Below, piece by piece: positions 12,001 through 20,574 of a stretch of 64,000 nucleotides of DNA. Below the pieces are notes generated by a model. The model saw only the letters and a list, made by a program, of their open reading frames with translations. It made no database searches and was not told where the DNA came from. Both the position numbers and the translations under genes were made by a program. How positions within the stretch are numbered: position 1 is the first letter of the stretch; each line of letters opens with the position of its first letter. The stretch is from Nemopilema nomurai. Taxonomy: Eukaryota; Cnidaria; Scyphozoa; Rhizostomeae; Rhizostomatidae. The DNA is taken from the NCBI GenBank assembly GCA_003864495.1, contig ML133488.1, positions 353,818 to 417,817 on the forward strand, in the 5' to 3' direction.

Positions 12001-13113
12001 ACCATTCACAAGCAATCAGCAGTAAAGACATTTGCATAGAACACAACATGCTACACACGCTGTCGTCTAGTGACAATGCAAAGAGATTCTATAACGAGTG
12101 CTATATGAACCCTAATTATGGCTACTTATCAGAAGGCACTTCGGGGTATGGTAGTGAAAACAGTTCAGGAAGAAGTTCTGCTACCTGCAGCTGCAGACCT
12201 TCCAAAAGGTATTTCCCTTTCATAGCATAAACCCAGATAAATTTGGTTTCAGGAATAGTAATAGTCAAATAATATAATGATTAAGGCCCTGTTTACACGG
12301 GAACGGATCCGCATAGATCCGTACCCAGACTGGCTATGATAGGCCTTGCGTTTACACGGGCACGGTAGGATCCGTATCTTTTCTTGGAGAGATCTGTATC
12401 TTTTCTTGGAGAGATCCGTACCTTTTTTGGTACGACCAGATAACGAATCCATTTGAATCCGTTCCTTTATCAGCGCCGTGTAAACGGGTGGATACATATC
12501 TGCAAAGGCACGGCAGTGAAACGAGACCACCAAATTGAAAATTAACAATCACCTTGTCATTGCGCATGCTTAAAAAGAGATTCGCTTTTGGTCTGTGCCC
12601 GTGTAAATACTTTATAGTTTAGGGTCCGATCTCGTGTAAACGCTTGTGCATCGTACCCATATCGTACCTAAAGGGTCCGGATCTTTTGGATCCGTTTCTT
12701 TTCCTCTCGTGTAAACGGGACCTAAAACATCTTTCCGTTGTCAATGCTCTCAATGTTGTCTGTTTTCATCCGTGTAAAAAGTATTTATATTTGTAAAATT
12801 AGGCCGATTATCCACATTCGTCCCTAAACAGTGTTACATAGTCCTTATGGTAAAAGTGGTCCGACCATGGCGAGTAGAATTTAGCTGTACTTCATATTGA
12901 AAAATATTGTTCGGCTGCTTTCATGTATTTCAGCACATCACCAAAGAATTCATTCGCCTTAATATTTTGCCTATTAACTTTCATAACTATTCATCAACCT
13001 CTATTTCTAGTCCGCTGAGCACCGATGGCATAATTATCACCAAGGCCTTGTCATATTCACACAAAAGTGAAGATTTACCCAACTGCGTCGTTTATCAAGA
13101 GGAGCAACTGTAG
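1..13113 (+). CDS. Delta/Serrate-type Notch ligand (DSL protein), 5' partial, 12 exons in window
   Basis: Single-pass membrane ligand that would activate Notch on neighbouring cells. Exons by eye: 1-85, 3254-3314, 6004-6255, 6918-6972, 7654-7784, 8284-8403, 9053-9102, 9826-10042, 10454-11083, 11470-11505, 11719-12208, 13011-13113. Every junction has GT/AG and matching phase, giving roughly 740 residues without a stop. Order of parts: end of MNNL domain, DSL domain (NYYGKNC, CKPRDD, PGW), five EGF repeats, a 210-residue Ser/Thr stalk, a transmembrane helix (ISFVILIIVASIFIW), then basic SKMSKRR and a cytoplasmic tail. With five EGFs and no cysteine-rich C-terminal domain it fits Delta better than Jagged. 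The signal peptide and most of MNNL lie before base 1. Family call is secure; Delta versus a cnidarian-specific DSL paralogue is not. Confidence 0.88.
86..3253 (+). other. Intron 1 of the Notch ligand gene
   Basis: About 3.2 kb of AT-rich sequence with stops in all frames. The only item I would single out is a pair of TGACGTCA sites near 811-852. The open stretch at 2495-2755 has no ligand-like motif and was not used as an exon. Confidence 0.55.
811..852. promoter_or_regulatory. Two perfect CRE palindromes (TGACGTCA) 34 bp apart
   Basis: TGACGTCA occurs at 811-818 and 845-852. Between them is a short GACATTGTT-type direct repeat. The full palindrome is the consensus site of CREB/ATF bZIP factors. 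The site lies in intron 1 of the ligand gene, where an enhancer would be plausible. Function is inferred from motif identity only. Confidence 0.35.
3254..3314 (+). CDS. 61-nt micro-exon joining the MNNL and DSL domains
   Basis: An AG at 3252-3253 and a GT at 3315-3316 bound 61 nt that read GYFGIHLLAKDNSSILLPSK plus one base. Entry phase 0 and exit phase 1 are exactly what exons 1-85 and 6004-6255 need. The start resembles the G-T-F-S-L-I-I-E-A segment of Delta proteins. Human JAG1 has a comparably tiny exon at this place, also 3n+1 long. The match is short, so this rests mainly on phase and position. Confidence 0.55.
3315..6003 (+). other. Intron 2 of the Notch ligand gene
   Basis: About 2.7 kb without recognisable coding or repeat structure. 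A minus-strand open stretch of about 100 codons at 4238-4546 overlaps a shorter plus-strand one. Neither shows a domain or a splice context I trust. Confidence 0.5.
6004..6255 (+). CDS. DSL-domain exon of the Notch ligand
   Basis: The exon is 252 nt, close to the size I recall for the JAG1 DSL exon. It encodes the Notch-binding DSL module: YQYRVHCATNYYGKNC, then CKPRDDEHGHYGC, then KYCLPGWNNLADYC. The six DSL cysteines and the YYG, RDD, GH and PGW signatures are present. The residue just before the conserved Gly-His is His here, where Delta and Jagged proteins normally have Phe. The preceding residues (LILSSVFVENMIPGLSW) align with the linker between the MNNL/C2 domain and DSL. Entry is phase 1 from 3314; exit is phase 1 to 6918. 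Confidence 0.92.
6918..10042 (+). CDS. Five exons encoding EGF repeats 1-5 of the Notch ligand
   Basis: Exons 6918-6972, 7654-7784, 8284-8403, 9053-9102 and 9826-10042. EGF1 begins ICLQPCQHGTC and EGF2 ETRLGCVNGTC; these two are short and Delta-like. EGF3 is CGLRKPCWNGGTC...CFCHRDFTGRNC. EGF4 is CNSGPCQNRGTC...CICGALYTGANC. EGF5 is CASHYCQNNGTC...CQCKNGYAGPNC. Each has six cysteines. The repeats act as a spacer and second contact surface for Notch. Introns split EGF1 and EGF4 internally. No clear calcium-binding DxDE start is seen. Confidence 0.9.
10454..11083 (+). CDS. Ser/Thr-rich extracellular stalk exon of the Notch ligand
   Basis: One 630-nt exon, 210 codons, between EGF5 and the transmembrane exon. 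It is dominated by Ser and Thr (runs such as MATSSSSSFATRKTVSY) and has no cysteine in the spliced reading. This suggests a mucin-like O-glycosylated stalk. Entry is phase 1 after CACACAG; exit is phase 1 before GTATGT. A 36-nt exon at 11470-11505 (ALIGGGQKVELK) bridges it to the membrane exon. Confidence 0.8.
11719..12208 (+). CDS. Transmembrane and cytoplasmic-tail exon of the Notch ligand
   Basis: Starts VSSRRSLAIGISVSISF and continues as one hydrophobic helix, then SKMSKRR as the stop-transfer signal and a Ser/Asn-rich tail with several lysines. Such lysines are where Mind bomb or Neuralized ubiquitin ligases would act in Delta proteins. The frame can read through to a TAA at 12228-12230. 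A GT after AAAAG at 12208 gives an in-phase join to 13011. I prefer the spliced form but cannot exclude an unspliced isoform. Confidence 0.8.
12281..12725. mobile_element. Non-autonomous inverted-repeat DNA element (MITE) in the last ligand intron
   Basis: The left end reads TTAAGGCCCTGTTTACACGG. The right end, reverse-complemented, reads TTAGGTCCCGTTTACACGAG, an imperfect terminal inverted repeat about 20 bp long. The interior is full of GGATCCG / CGGATCC-type words in both orientations. It also has a direct repeat (GTATCTTTTCTTGGAGA) near 12376-12410. Ends of the GGNCCNGTTTACACG type occur on DNA elements of many animal genomes. It encodes nothing convincing. Open frames inside it are by-products. 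Confidence 0.7.
13011..13113 (+). CDS. Probable last coding exon of the Notch ligand
   Basis: A strong acceptor (CCTCTATTTCTAG) precedes 13011. One base completes the AG left at 12207-12208 as Ser. The frame then runs PLSTDGIIITKALSYSHKSE and ends VVYQEEQL followed by TAG at 13111-13113. Acceptor quality, phase and an open frame to a stop all agree, so I take this as the real C-terminus. AATAAA follows at 13125 and again at 13800. Confidence 0.6.
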
Positions 13114-15401
13114 AATCCGGTGTAAATAAACCAAATATTATTGGTAAGTCTGATTCTAACTGCAAGCCGCATTTAGTTTAGGCAACAATTCAATGAACAA
13201 AGAAATTCAAGGATGTAGAGCTGATGTGTATCTTGGTTTAAACATACATTCAAGTTCAATAACTAAGGAAATCTGATCAAGAAAAGGAAGAGCCATTTGA
13301 AAACAAGGGCACTGTGTATCCATGAAGTCTGTTTATTTTCGTTTTTACTTTATATTGGTGTATGAGTACTGTTCCTAATGTTTTCATTGACTAGCGTCAA
13401 GTGGCATCGCGATGTACTCATCCTCTTAAAAAGTAATACCCTGTCATTATGACGGTTGCGTAAGAACAAGCCATTGAGAAAATCTATGCATCACCATACC
13501 ACTAAATTGTATAATAGAAAATCAAGAAATTATCTTTTCACGAAATTTATCGTAAGAATGAGAAATTGAAACATTTTTCAAAAATTTTAGTGGCTCTTGA
13601 ATTGATTATACATTTTAGAAATGCAATCGTTAATTTGAATTCTTTTTTCTTTCTAGGAATAGAAAAGTATTTATTAGTCTTGGGATTGTGTACAGAGAAC
13701 AAATTTTAACCAAAAAGGTGATATGTATGTTGCCACAACAGTGTTTCTCTCTAAAATTAGAATGGACGGATTGTTAATTAACAAGTGCTAACCATTTGTA
13801 ATAAAGTGTTATCTATGTATATAGTTGAAATGCTACGCCTCTGAAGATATATCCTTTGCCTTCCTGGTTTGGAGCGCTATTGGGCTGTTAACGGGCATTT
13901 AATCGTGTTAGTTTGTACTTTGATAAGGAATATTTAACGAAATAGCTAGAAGGTACGTGTGTGATGTAATTCCGCACATAGCTTCTGTTATATAGCATAT
14001 TTACATTGTTATGTCTTGACATAATACCCCATCAATCAATAATAATTTAATTGCAACCAACCAAAATCTTGGCAACCTCATCTTCGGCTTTTGGTACCTT
14101 TGATAAGCTTTGGTTCGCCAGAACTTAATGTCACCCTGAAGGTACTGCACATAGGCAGACCTATATGCCTGGAATCTCTAAACAAAATTAACATAATAAA
14201 ATAATGGAGAATTGACCTGCCCAACTGCATCGTCACTTTAGCTTGAATAGCTTTTAGATGAACGACCTAAAGAAGGTAAAATTGCTAGAGAAATATATTT
14301 CCAGTCCCTTCTGAACTACATCAAGGATCCCAAACTTTATAGACTTAGGTCTACTCTGATGCCATAACCTGGAAATCGGCATTCTTTCTGTACGCATGTT
14401 GGGGGTAACTTTGGTCACGTGCCCTTGGTTCCCGGAAGTTCCTTCACTGCCAGAACCATAGAGATGCCTTTCTCAGACTTAATGTACAAAGATAATTCAG
14501 TTTACAAAAACAGCATATATCGATTTAACTCATTAAGAACACAACGTTTTATTGATTAAAAGTGCTTCAATAATTAATGTTTCCTTTTTCCATTTTCTCA
14601 AATTTTATTCCTTGAGCCATTGAAGCATTTTCAGTGAAAAAGTGTGGGACTTTTCATTATGGGGAAACTTATTGATAGAAGCATTTACCTTAGCATACTC
14701 ATTATGCAAACTCATTGATAGAAATTCTGATATCATATTTAAGTATGTGGGAAACACAAGAAATTATAAATAGAAGAATTACTTTTCATGACTGGACTGC
14801 TTTTCAGACACCGAAAATAAGCAATTTTTTCATGACACAAAAGTAGAAATTTAACTGAAGAATAAGAAACACTGCCAATCAAGAAAAAAGGCCTTGCATG
14901 ATTAACATCTGCTGAGTCTGACAAGATTTTAATGAAGGTAAATGTGAAAAAGAGATACCACAGCAGTATAAAGTATGTGTCTTCACCCAATTATACAGAA
15001 GATATAAAGTATATCTTAGGTGACTGAAGTCAGGTCCCACTGCTATGTAAAACAATCATTGGCAACATATTTCAAACGCAAAATGCTTTAAAAATCAACA
15101 TCAGTTGTGTACATAAAATAGAATCCTGTAAATTTTGACAAATTTACTCAAATAATTACATGATGTCAATGCTCCTGATTAAAGTTAAAATTAGTTGGTT
15201 GGACTATACGTACATTGGGCCGTTGCTATGTGAATCAAAACGACTGATTAGCATTTGCAACTTATGATTAAGGATAATTTTTGTGTTTATGAACACAGTA
15301 TATAAATAACTATAAACAAGTTCCAGGTAAAAATACATTTATGGGAATAATGATATCACAAATGAGCTTCATATTGTTGCAATTGTCTCATGCTCAGGGC
15401 A
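13114..15401. other. Tail-to-tail spacer between the ligand and SRF genes
   Basis: Holds the 3' ends of two converging genes. On the plus strand, AATAAA at 13125-13130 (very close to the stop) and at 13800-13805 are candidate ligand poly(A) signals. On the minus strand, AATAAA (TTTATT at 14604-14609 and 14548-14553) would give SRF a 3' UTR of about 800 nt. I see no further gene. Confidence 0.55.
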
Positions 15402-16810
15402 TTATGAAACAGCTGTGTGGGTAGTTGGCTGGTGATGGATGGTGACGCTTTCAGCCCCTACTGTGGAGCTTGCTTGGCTGTTCGTGCTCACAGCACTTGC
15501 ATGAGGTAAATACACCAAACCTGTAGGGGTGTTGTAAACCATTTGGACAGTGCCAACTGGAACCTCGCCACCACCTCCACTAGGAACAATTATGATGTTC
15601 TCTTGTTGATGTGATGGGGAAGTTGTTTGTGAAGGGAGAGTCTGCACATTGCTCCCTTCTGCAATTACTACTTGATTTCCCAATTGATTTGGACTAATGA
15701 TGATGTGTCCACCCTGAATGCCAGGCATGTTGCCAGAGAGCAAAATGTTCTGTGGATGAATCTTGTGCATTTGTAATTGACCCTGTATTATCTAAGGATA
15801 AAGACACAGCTAATGAGTGGAAGGTCTTAAGTAAAATGTTTGTTCTGTGAGTAGTTCTAGAGACCGTGAACAACAACGGCTGCAATCTTTAGAGAAGTGT
15901 AAGGAGCAATGACAAATAAAAAAAGTAATATAGTTTTCATGAATGGAAACTGGCACATTTTGAAGAGCATCAGTTTTTGAACAATAATTAGAATTGTGAA
16001 AAAATCCTAGAGCAGTGCAGACGTAGAGAAGCAACCAAGAAAGGTTGCCTAAGAATCAACATCAGAACAATTTAAGCCAGTAGCACCCACTATTTTGGCC
16101 TTTTAATTATTACATTCAAATTTTTCTCAACCCCTTTTTTTCTCTGTCCTACCCCATCTAATTCAATTTAACAGATCACAAAAAGATATAACAACTTTTG
16201 CAAAAAGAGAAATTTGGACTACCTAAAGGGTTAAAAAGATATATAAGTGCTCATGAATGGAAGCACTTGCTTGAAAATTCACTTCATTGGTCTTTTCTTT
16301 CTATTTTCTTTCTAAATTTTGATTACAAGCATTTTCAACAACAATGGTACTGCTTAACTGCTTGGAAATTAGAATGATTTACAATGAACTTTTCAATTTA
16401 AAAGCAGCTACCTAGTTAAGATGGATAAATTCATCCTAAGAAAATCAAGTGTGTCTACTCTGATATTGCTGCCTTGTTTCAATTGCTCATCAAAATAGGC
16501 AAGAATTTTTAGAAAATACCTGTGGCTGGAGGGTGGACTGGTGAATTTGCACTGTTGGACAGGATGTGACAGGAGTGTGATGGGAACCAGGTGCCAAAAT
16601 TGCAGTGACTGCTCCAGCAGGTATTGTTTGCAGTGAATAGGTTGGCTGTTGCGAGGATGTTGTCCTAACGGTGTGTGGCCCTGGCTGACTTACTACTGGC
16701 TGACTTGATACCTGTGAAGCTGGTGTTATGTAAGTTGTAATTGTTTGGCCTCCTTGGGTGAATTGCACTCCTGTCATTACCGATGATGATTGCATTTCTG
16801 ATGTTTGCGG
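15402..16810 (-). CDS. SRF: SRF exons 3 and 4: Gln/Thr/Ser-rich C-terminal region
   Basis: Exon 16520-16810 begins PQTSEMQSSSVMTGVQFTQG. Exon 15402-15791 begins IIQGQLQMHKIHPQN and ends TTHTAVS followed by TAA. The composition is rich in Q, T, S, P, V and G, with few charges, as expected for an activation domain. Sequence conservation is not expected to be high here. Both splice junctions are phase 0 with good acceptors (TTATTCTTAG, TATCCTTAG). Confidence 0.88.
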
Positions 16811-19800
16811 CTAAGAATAATAATTTGAAAATAAGTGTTTGAGTGAATGGCAAACATAAGCATTCCGAAAGCAGACAAAAATAGCATTATATGGCACCAA
16901 AAGAGTGGAAGCTTCATTATTGAATTATCTAGTATTCAGTTCCCTTCAAAATCTCTCTAAGTTATGTAAATACCTTTTTCCTTCCTTCTAACTTCATAGC
17001 AAAATTGTAAGCACATTATGAAACTTGATTACCAAGAAAGACAATTTTCACATTATGTATTTATATATTTATAAGAAATGATGTGCTAAATTTGCTCCTC
17101 AACTCACTTTAATATCTTCATCACCAGCAGAATATTGTAAGTCAGGCTCTTCATATCCTGTTTGAGACATACGTTGGTCTGATGGGTTTTGTGGTGCCAA
17201 TTGTGCTAATAGAGGTGTTGGGTCTGGTGAGTTAAGACATGTTTGAATGAGAGCTTTCCCACTTTCTGATGTTATCATTGGCTGCAATTTTCTTGTAGCA
17301 AATGTATAGACATGGCCAGTTTCAGAAGCTACCAACAGCATGACTTGAGTACCAGTCAATGTACTTAGCTCATAGGCCTACAGAAAGACAAAATGGGATT
17401 GATTAAGTAACTTTCATGGAAAATTCTTCAAAAATAGAAAACCATTAATAAGTCTTATCTTTTTGCAATCTTTCTTAATTCAACAAATAATTGACATCAG
17501 AGTGTTACTATTCAAAAACAGCTTTACTAAACCCCACCCTTCTTTACTTCTGGCTTTATTTTTGATAAGACGTTGGCTATATATTTCTAGGCCTGCAGTA
17601 CCTAAAAGGAGATTTGAAGAACATTTAGCATGCATAGAACAAGGCCCTTAGAAATCTTCAAGCGTGTCTCAATGGGAATTTGAGCAAAAAGGTGCAGGAT
17701 ACCCTGCTAAGACCATATAAATACAGCAGAAGACATGGTTTTACTGAGGTTAATAATTTATTAACAAGCCTAGTCCTTCAAGCAGTCATATGATGATGAC
17801 ACATGCTTGGAGCTACTTGCTTTGACAGTGTTAAAGTCAAGACACTCTTTACAATAAGTGGTTGACAATGAAATATAGACAGTGAAGAGAAAAGTTGCAA
17901 AAGTGTGGAGAAATATTGAACTTTATGTATGCAATTTACTCCATGCAGCAATTGTGAGAGCAGTCTATTGTGAAAAGATTCAGGCTTTATTGGGAATGGC
18001 ATGTGAGTAAGTTGATCTGGCTTTAGCTAGGTTTTTTTACTGTGCAGTCCACGGTTTCTTGAAAAACTTCCAAACTCCCATCATTTGACCTTTGATACTC
18101 ACTGATTTCATCAGTGTTGCATGGTTTGCTTTTTTACAGTTTGCATCTTTTCTCAGTAAAACCTGATATTGTCTTAATTTTAAGGTCATTTTAGGAAGAT
18201 TACACTCCATAAGGTGAAATGGTGTATCTTACAGCCAAAGTTTATATTTAAAAATTTGCTAACTAGGTAGTGATAACTTATGCATCCATGCATCAGCTAT
18301 GGAATGCAACAGTGTATATTCTACATGGTTTAACTCTGGTCATCAAAGAGAGGGGCAAAGAGGGGAAAAGTGTTGGCCAGAGCAGCTAGAAAATTGGGCA
18401 AATTAAGGGTACCCTTGGAAATCTTTGATTCAAATGATTCTTTTAAGTTTACTTGAAACTACCCCATGTCAAAATGTTCCTTTATGCAGCTTACTGATGT
18501 CACAATTTCCTGACCCAGGTTGTTCTTATCAAGTTTGTATCTCGCTTTTCAAGAATCTTTCAAAAAAGGAACTTCAAGGTTGAAATCTTTACCTTTAAAT
18601 TAAGTTAGACTGAAAAATCATGTTGTTAGGACGGTTCCAGAGTTACTTTGTTCTGAATATTTACTTTTGTTTTAGAACTGACCCCAATTTGCGGCTGCAG
18701 TGAATTCTTTTTTTTCCGAAAAGCTAAACTTGAAATTTGGACTTGAAAAATCCTCCCTTCTGAATGTCAAACTTGTTTCTTTTATTTTTTCAGTACTGAC
18801 ACATATATACTACAGCAAGACAGACATTTCTTTCTGAAAAAGTATATACTGAACCATATGACATTTATATGATCAGTCCCATGACCTCATGAAAAACTTA
18901 CAAAAAATACAAGGTCACTCAAAAATGAACAAAATCTACCAAAAATTCAAAAAGCTTAATTTTTGAAAATTGATTTATTCGCAGCATGACAACCCGAACA
19001 ATTTGAAATTTTTGACACAGACTAATTTTAACATGAAGTTTCCAATTCTATGATCTATTTTTGCCAAATGCGAATTTTAATTTTTTCCTGAATTTGAGAA
19101 TGAGAGTTAAGAGTCACTCAAAAATAAGCAAAATCTATCAAAAATTCAATTTAACAGCTATTCAAAGCAGGAAATTGTTCATCACTGTGTCAATTCCTTA
19201 GATTCGTACTTTCCCCATATTCCGAACCGTAGACTTGGAAGAATTAGTACATTGGCCTAACCGTTCATAAACTAAATTTTAAAAAAGGAACCAGTAGGCC
19301 CAGGAAGGCAAACTAAAAGAATATTGAGGGCCTTTCATCTTCCCAGCTGTTATGCATGTTCTCCAAATTTTCTTGCGTGGTGTGAGATATGATGCGAATT
19401 ATATCGTTAGCGCCGAAAAATGGAGATCGATTCGGGTACCATGGTGGGCAGGATATTGAAGATCCCACGGCGTTAATTCCAAGACAAACCTTTTTCATTA
19501 TTCCTGTTTTCCGTTTGCTGAAAGTCGTATATCGCCTGAGCTTGTTTTCTATGAACTCCATTTTGATTTTCACTCTTCCTCGAGTCTTTTTCTGGCGCAT
19601 ATCTGCCCCCAATTGCCCTCTAGGGACCTTCGGATCAGGTTCTCCGTCCGACGAATCGTCCATTCCGTCGACATAGTTCTTCGTTTCGTCTTCAATAACA
19701 AGGTTCGGGAACTTCCTTCCATTTCCTGGACCTTTACTCTCATGTCGTTGAAAGAGAAGCTCTGTCTGATCTGGCTCATGTAGCCCTCTGCCACCATCAC

Positions 19801-19837
19801 GGCTTGCTGCAAACGAAGGATGTTCCAAATTTTGCAT
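15402..19837 (-). CDS. SRF: Serum response factor (MADS-box transcription factor), complete
   Basis: DNA-binding dimer that recognises CArG boxes and drives cytoskeletal, muscle and immediate-early genes with MRTF or TCF partners. Four phase-0 exons: 19490-19837, 17108-17377, 16520-16810 and 15402-15791, for 432 residues. An acidic N-terminus leads into the MADS box at residues 87-142 (TRGRVKIKMEFIENKLRRYT, then FSKRKTGIMKK). The SAM extension continues with GTQVMLLVASETGHVYTFAT and LQPMITSESGKALIQTCLN. The Gln/Thr/Ser-rich C-terminal half is typical of the SRF activation domain. The first ATG lies in GCCGCCGAAATG, a good initiation context, and an in-frame stop lies upstream. The family is unambiguous; MEF2 is excluded by the box and extension sequence. 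Confidence 0.96.
17108..17377 (-). CDS. SRF: SRF exon 2: end of MADS box and SAM dimerisation/partner domain
   Basis: Ninety codons from AYELSTLTGTQVMLLVASET through RKLQPMITSESGKALIQTCL and then QRMSQTGYEEPDLQYS. These are the most conserved SRF segments outside the basic helix and include the surface used by ternary complex factors and MRTF. Entry and exit are both phase 0. Confidence 0.96.
18914..19150. repeat. Direct repeat in SRF intron 1
   Basis: GTCACTCAAAAATGAACAAA at 18914 and GTCACTCAAAAATAAGCAAA at 19113 each continue with ATCTA.CAAAAATTCAA. That gives about 37 bp with three or four mismatches, 199 bp apart. The surrounding intron (17378-19489, about 2.1 kb) is otherwise unremarkable AT-rich sequence. 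Confidence 0.55.
19490..19837 (-). CDS. SRF: SRF exon 1: acidic N-terminus and first part of the MADS box
   Basis: Encodes 116 residues. The first 85 are charged, with DDSSDGEPDPK. They are followed by KKTRGRVKIKMEFIENKLRR and the rest of helix 1, ending TGIMKK before the donor GTTTGT. The next exon starts AYELSTLTG, so the intron splits the MADS box after KK. Serine followed by acidic residues near DDSSDGE is the kind of site casein kinase II modifies in vertebrate SRF; that is an inference. Confidence 0.95.
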
Positions 19838-20574
19838 TTCGGCGGCCTTAGATTCTGCTATACCTTTTATGGCGTCCTTCTCGTCAAATTTGGTAATACG
19901 GCCTTTTTAGCTAATGCCGTATAAAGACCGCTCCTCCGCAGTATTACAAAAAATTACGCTTAGATAAGCAGTGACATCTCCAGTTTGGCAAATTTGAATG
20001 TTAGAAAATGCATTTCCTTTCGTTAATAAAGTTTTTAATTTTTTTTGCAATTTCCACCGTTTTCTTTCTTTCATTCTTTTTGTATCGAAGCTTGCCCCGG
20101 CCCACTTTCTTAGTATCATCGGAGGCCATGATATGTTACCCATAACAACAAATATAGCAAGGAAAGATGCAGAGAGGCAAGACTGACTTAAGTAAGGATA
20201 AAGCGCACGAAGGACCTAGAGGAAAGGATTGGTCTGAATTAACAGTATTATGCCACACCAGAGAAGACATTGTAGCGTCGAAGCATTGAAAAAAGGCTAA
20301 AGCCTTATAAAGCATGTGCTTCAGGAATGATACATCGACTTTTTAAAAATTATATAAGAATAGAAAAAAATGTATGTGCATGAGTTTTCATGATTTCAAA
20401 CATTTTGAATAACTTCGAAAAAAACTCAACTCATGGTCAAACCCGTGAAAAAAGGCTTTTCAGGTCAGTGATTTCAAAAGGTCTGGTAAAGTTATGAGCA
20501 ATGAGGCTACCGAATCAAAACGAGGCAATACCAAAATGTATGATATCTGAAAATAAACAAATTGCTAATTTATT
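19838..20574. promoter_or_regulatory. Shared divergent promoter region between SRF and the RING ligase gene
   Basis: The two start codons face away from each other across 737 bp, so both promoters and both 5' UTRs must lie here unless an upstream non-coding exon exists. I looked for a perfect CArG box (CC, six A/T, GG), which would suggest SRF self-regulation, and did not see one. No TATA box is clear. A bidirectional promoter is inferred from geometry only. Confidence 0.5.

Noticed and set aside
12249..12567. Minus-strand open frames of 71-99 codons
   Set aside because: They lie inside the inverted-repeat element and consist of its GGATCCG and TCTTTTCTTGG repeats.
19838..20574. CArG box for SRF self-regulation
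   Set aside because: No sequence fitting CC, six A/T, GG was seen in the divergent promoter.
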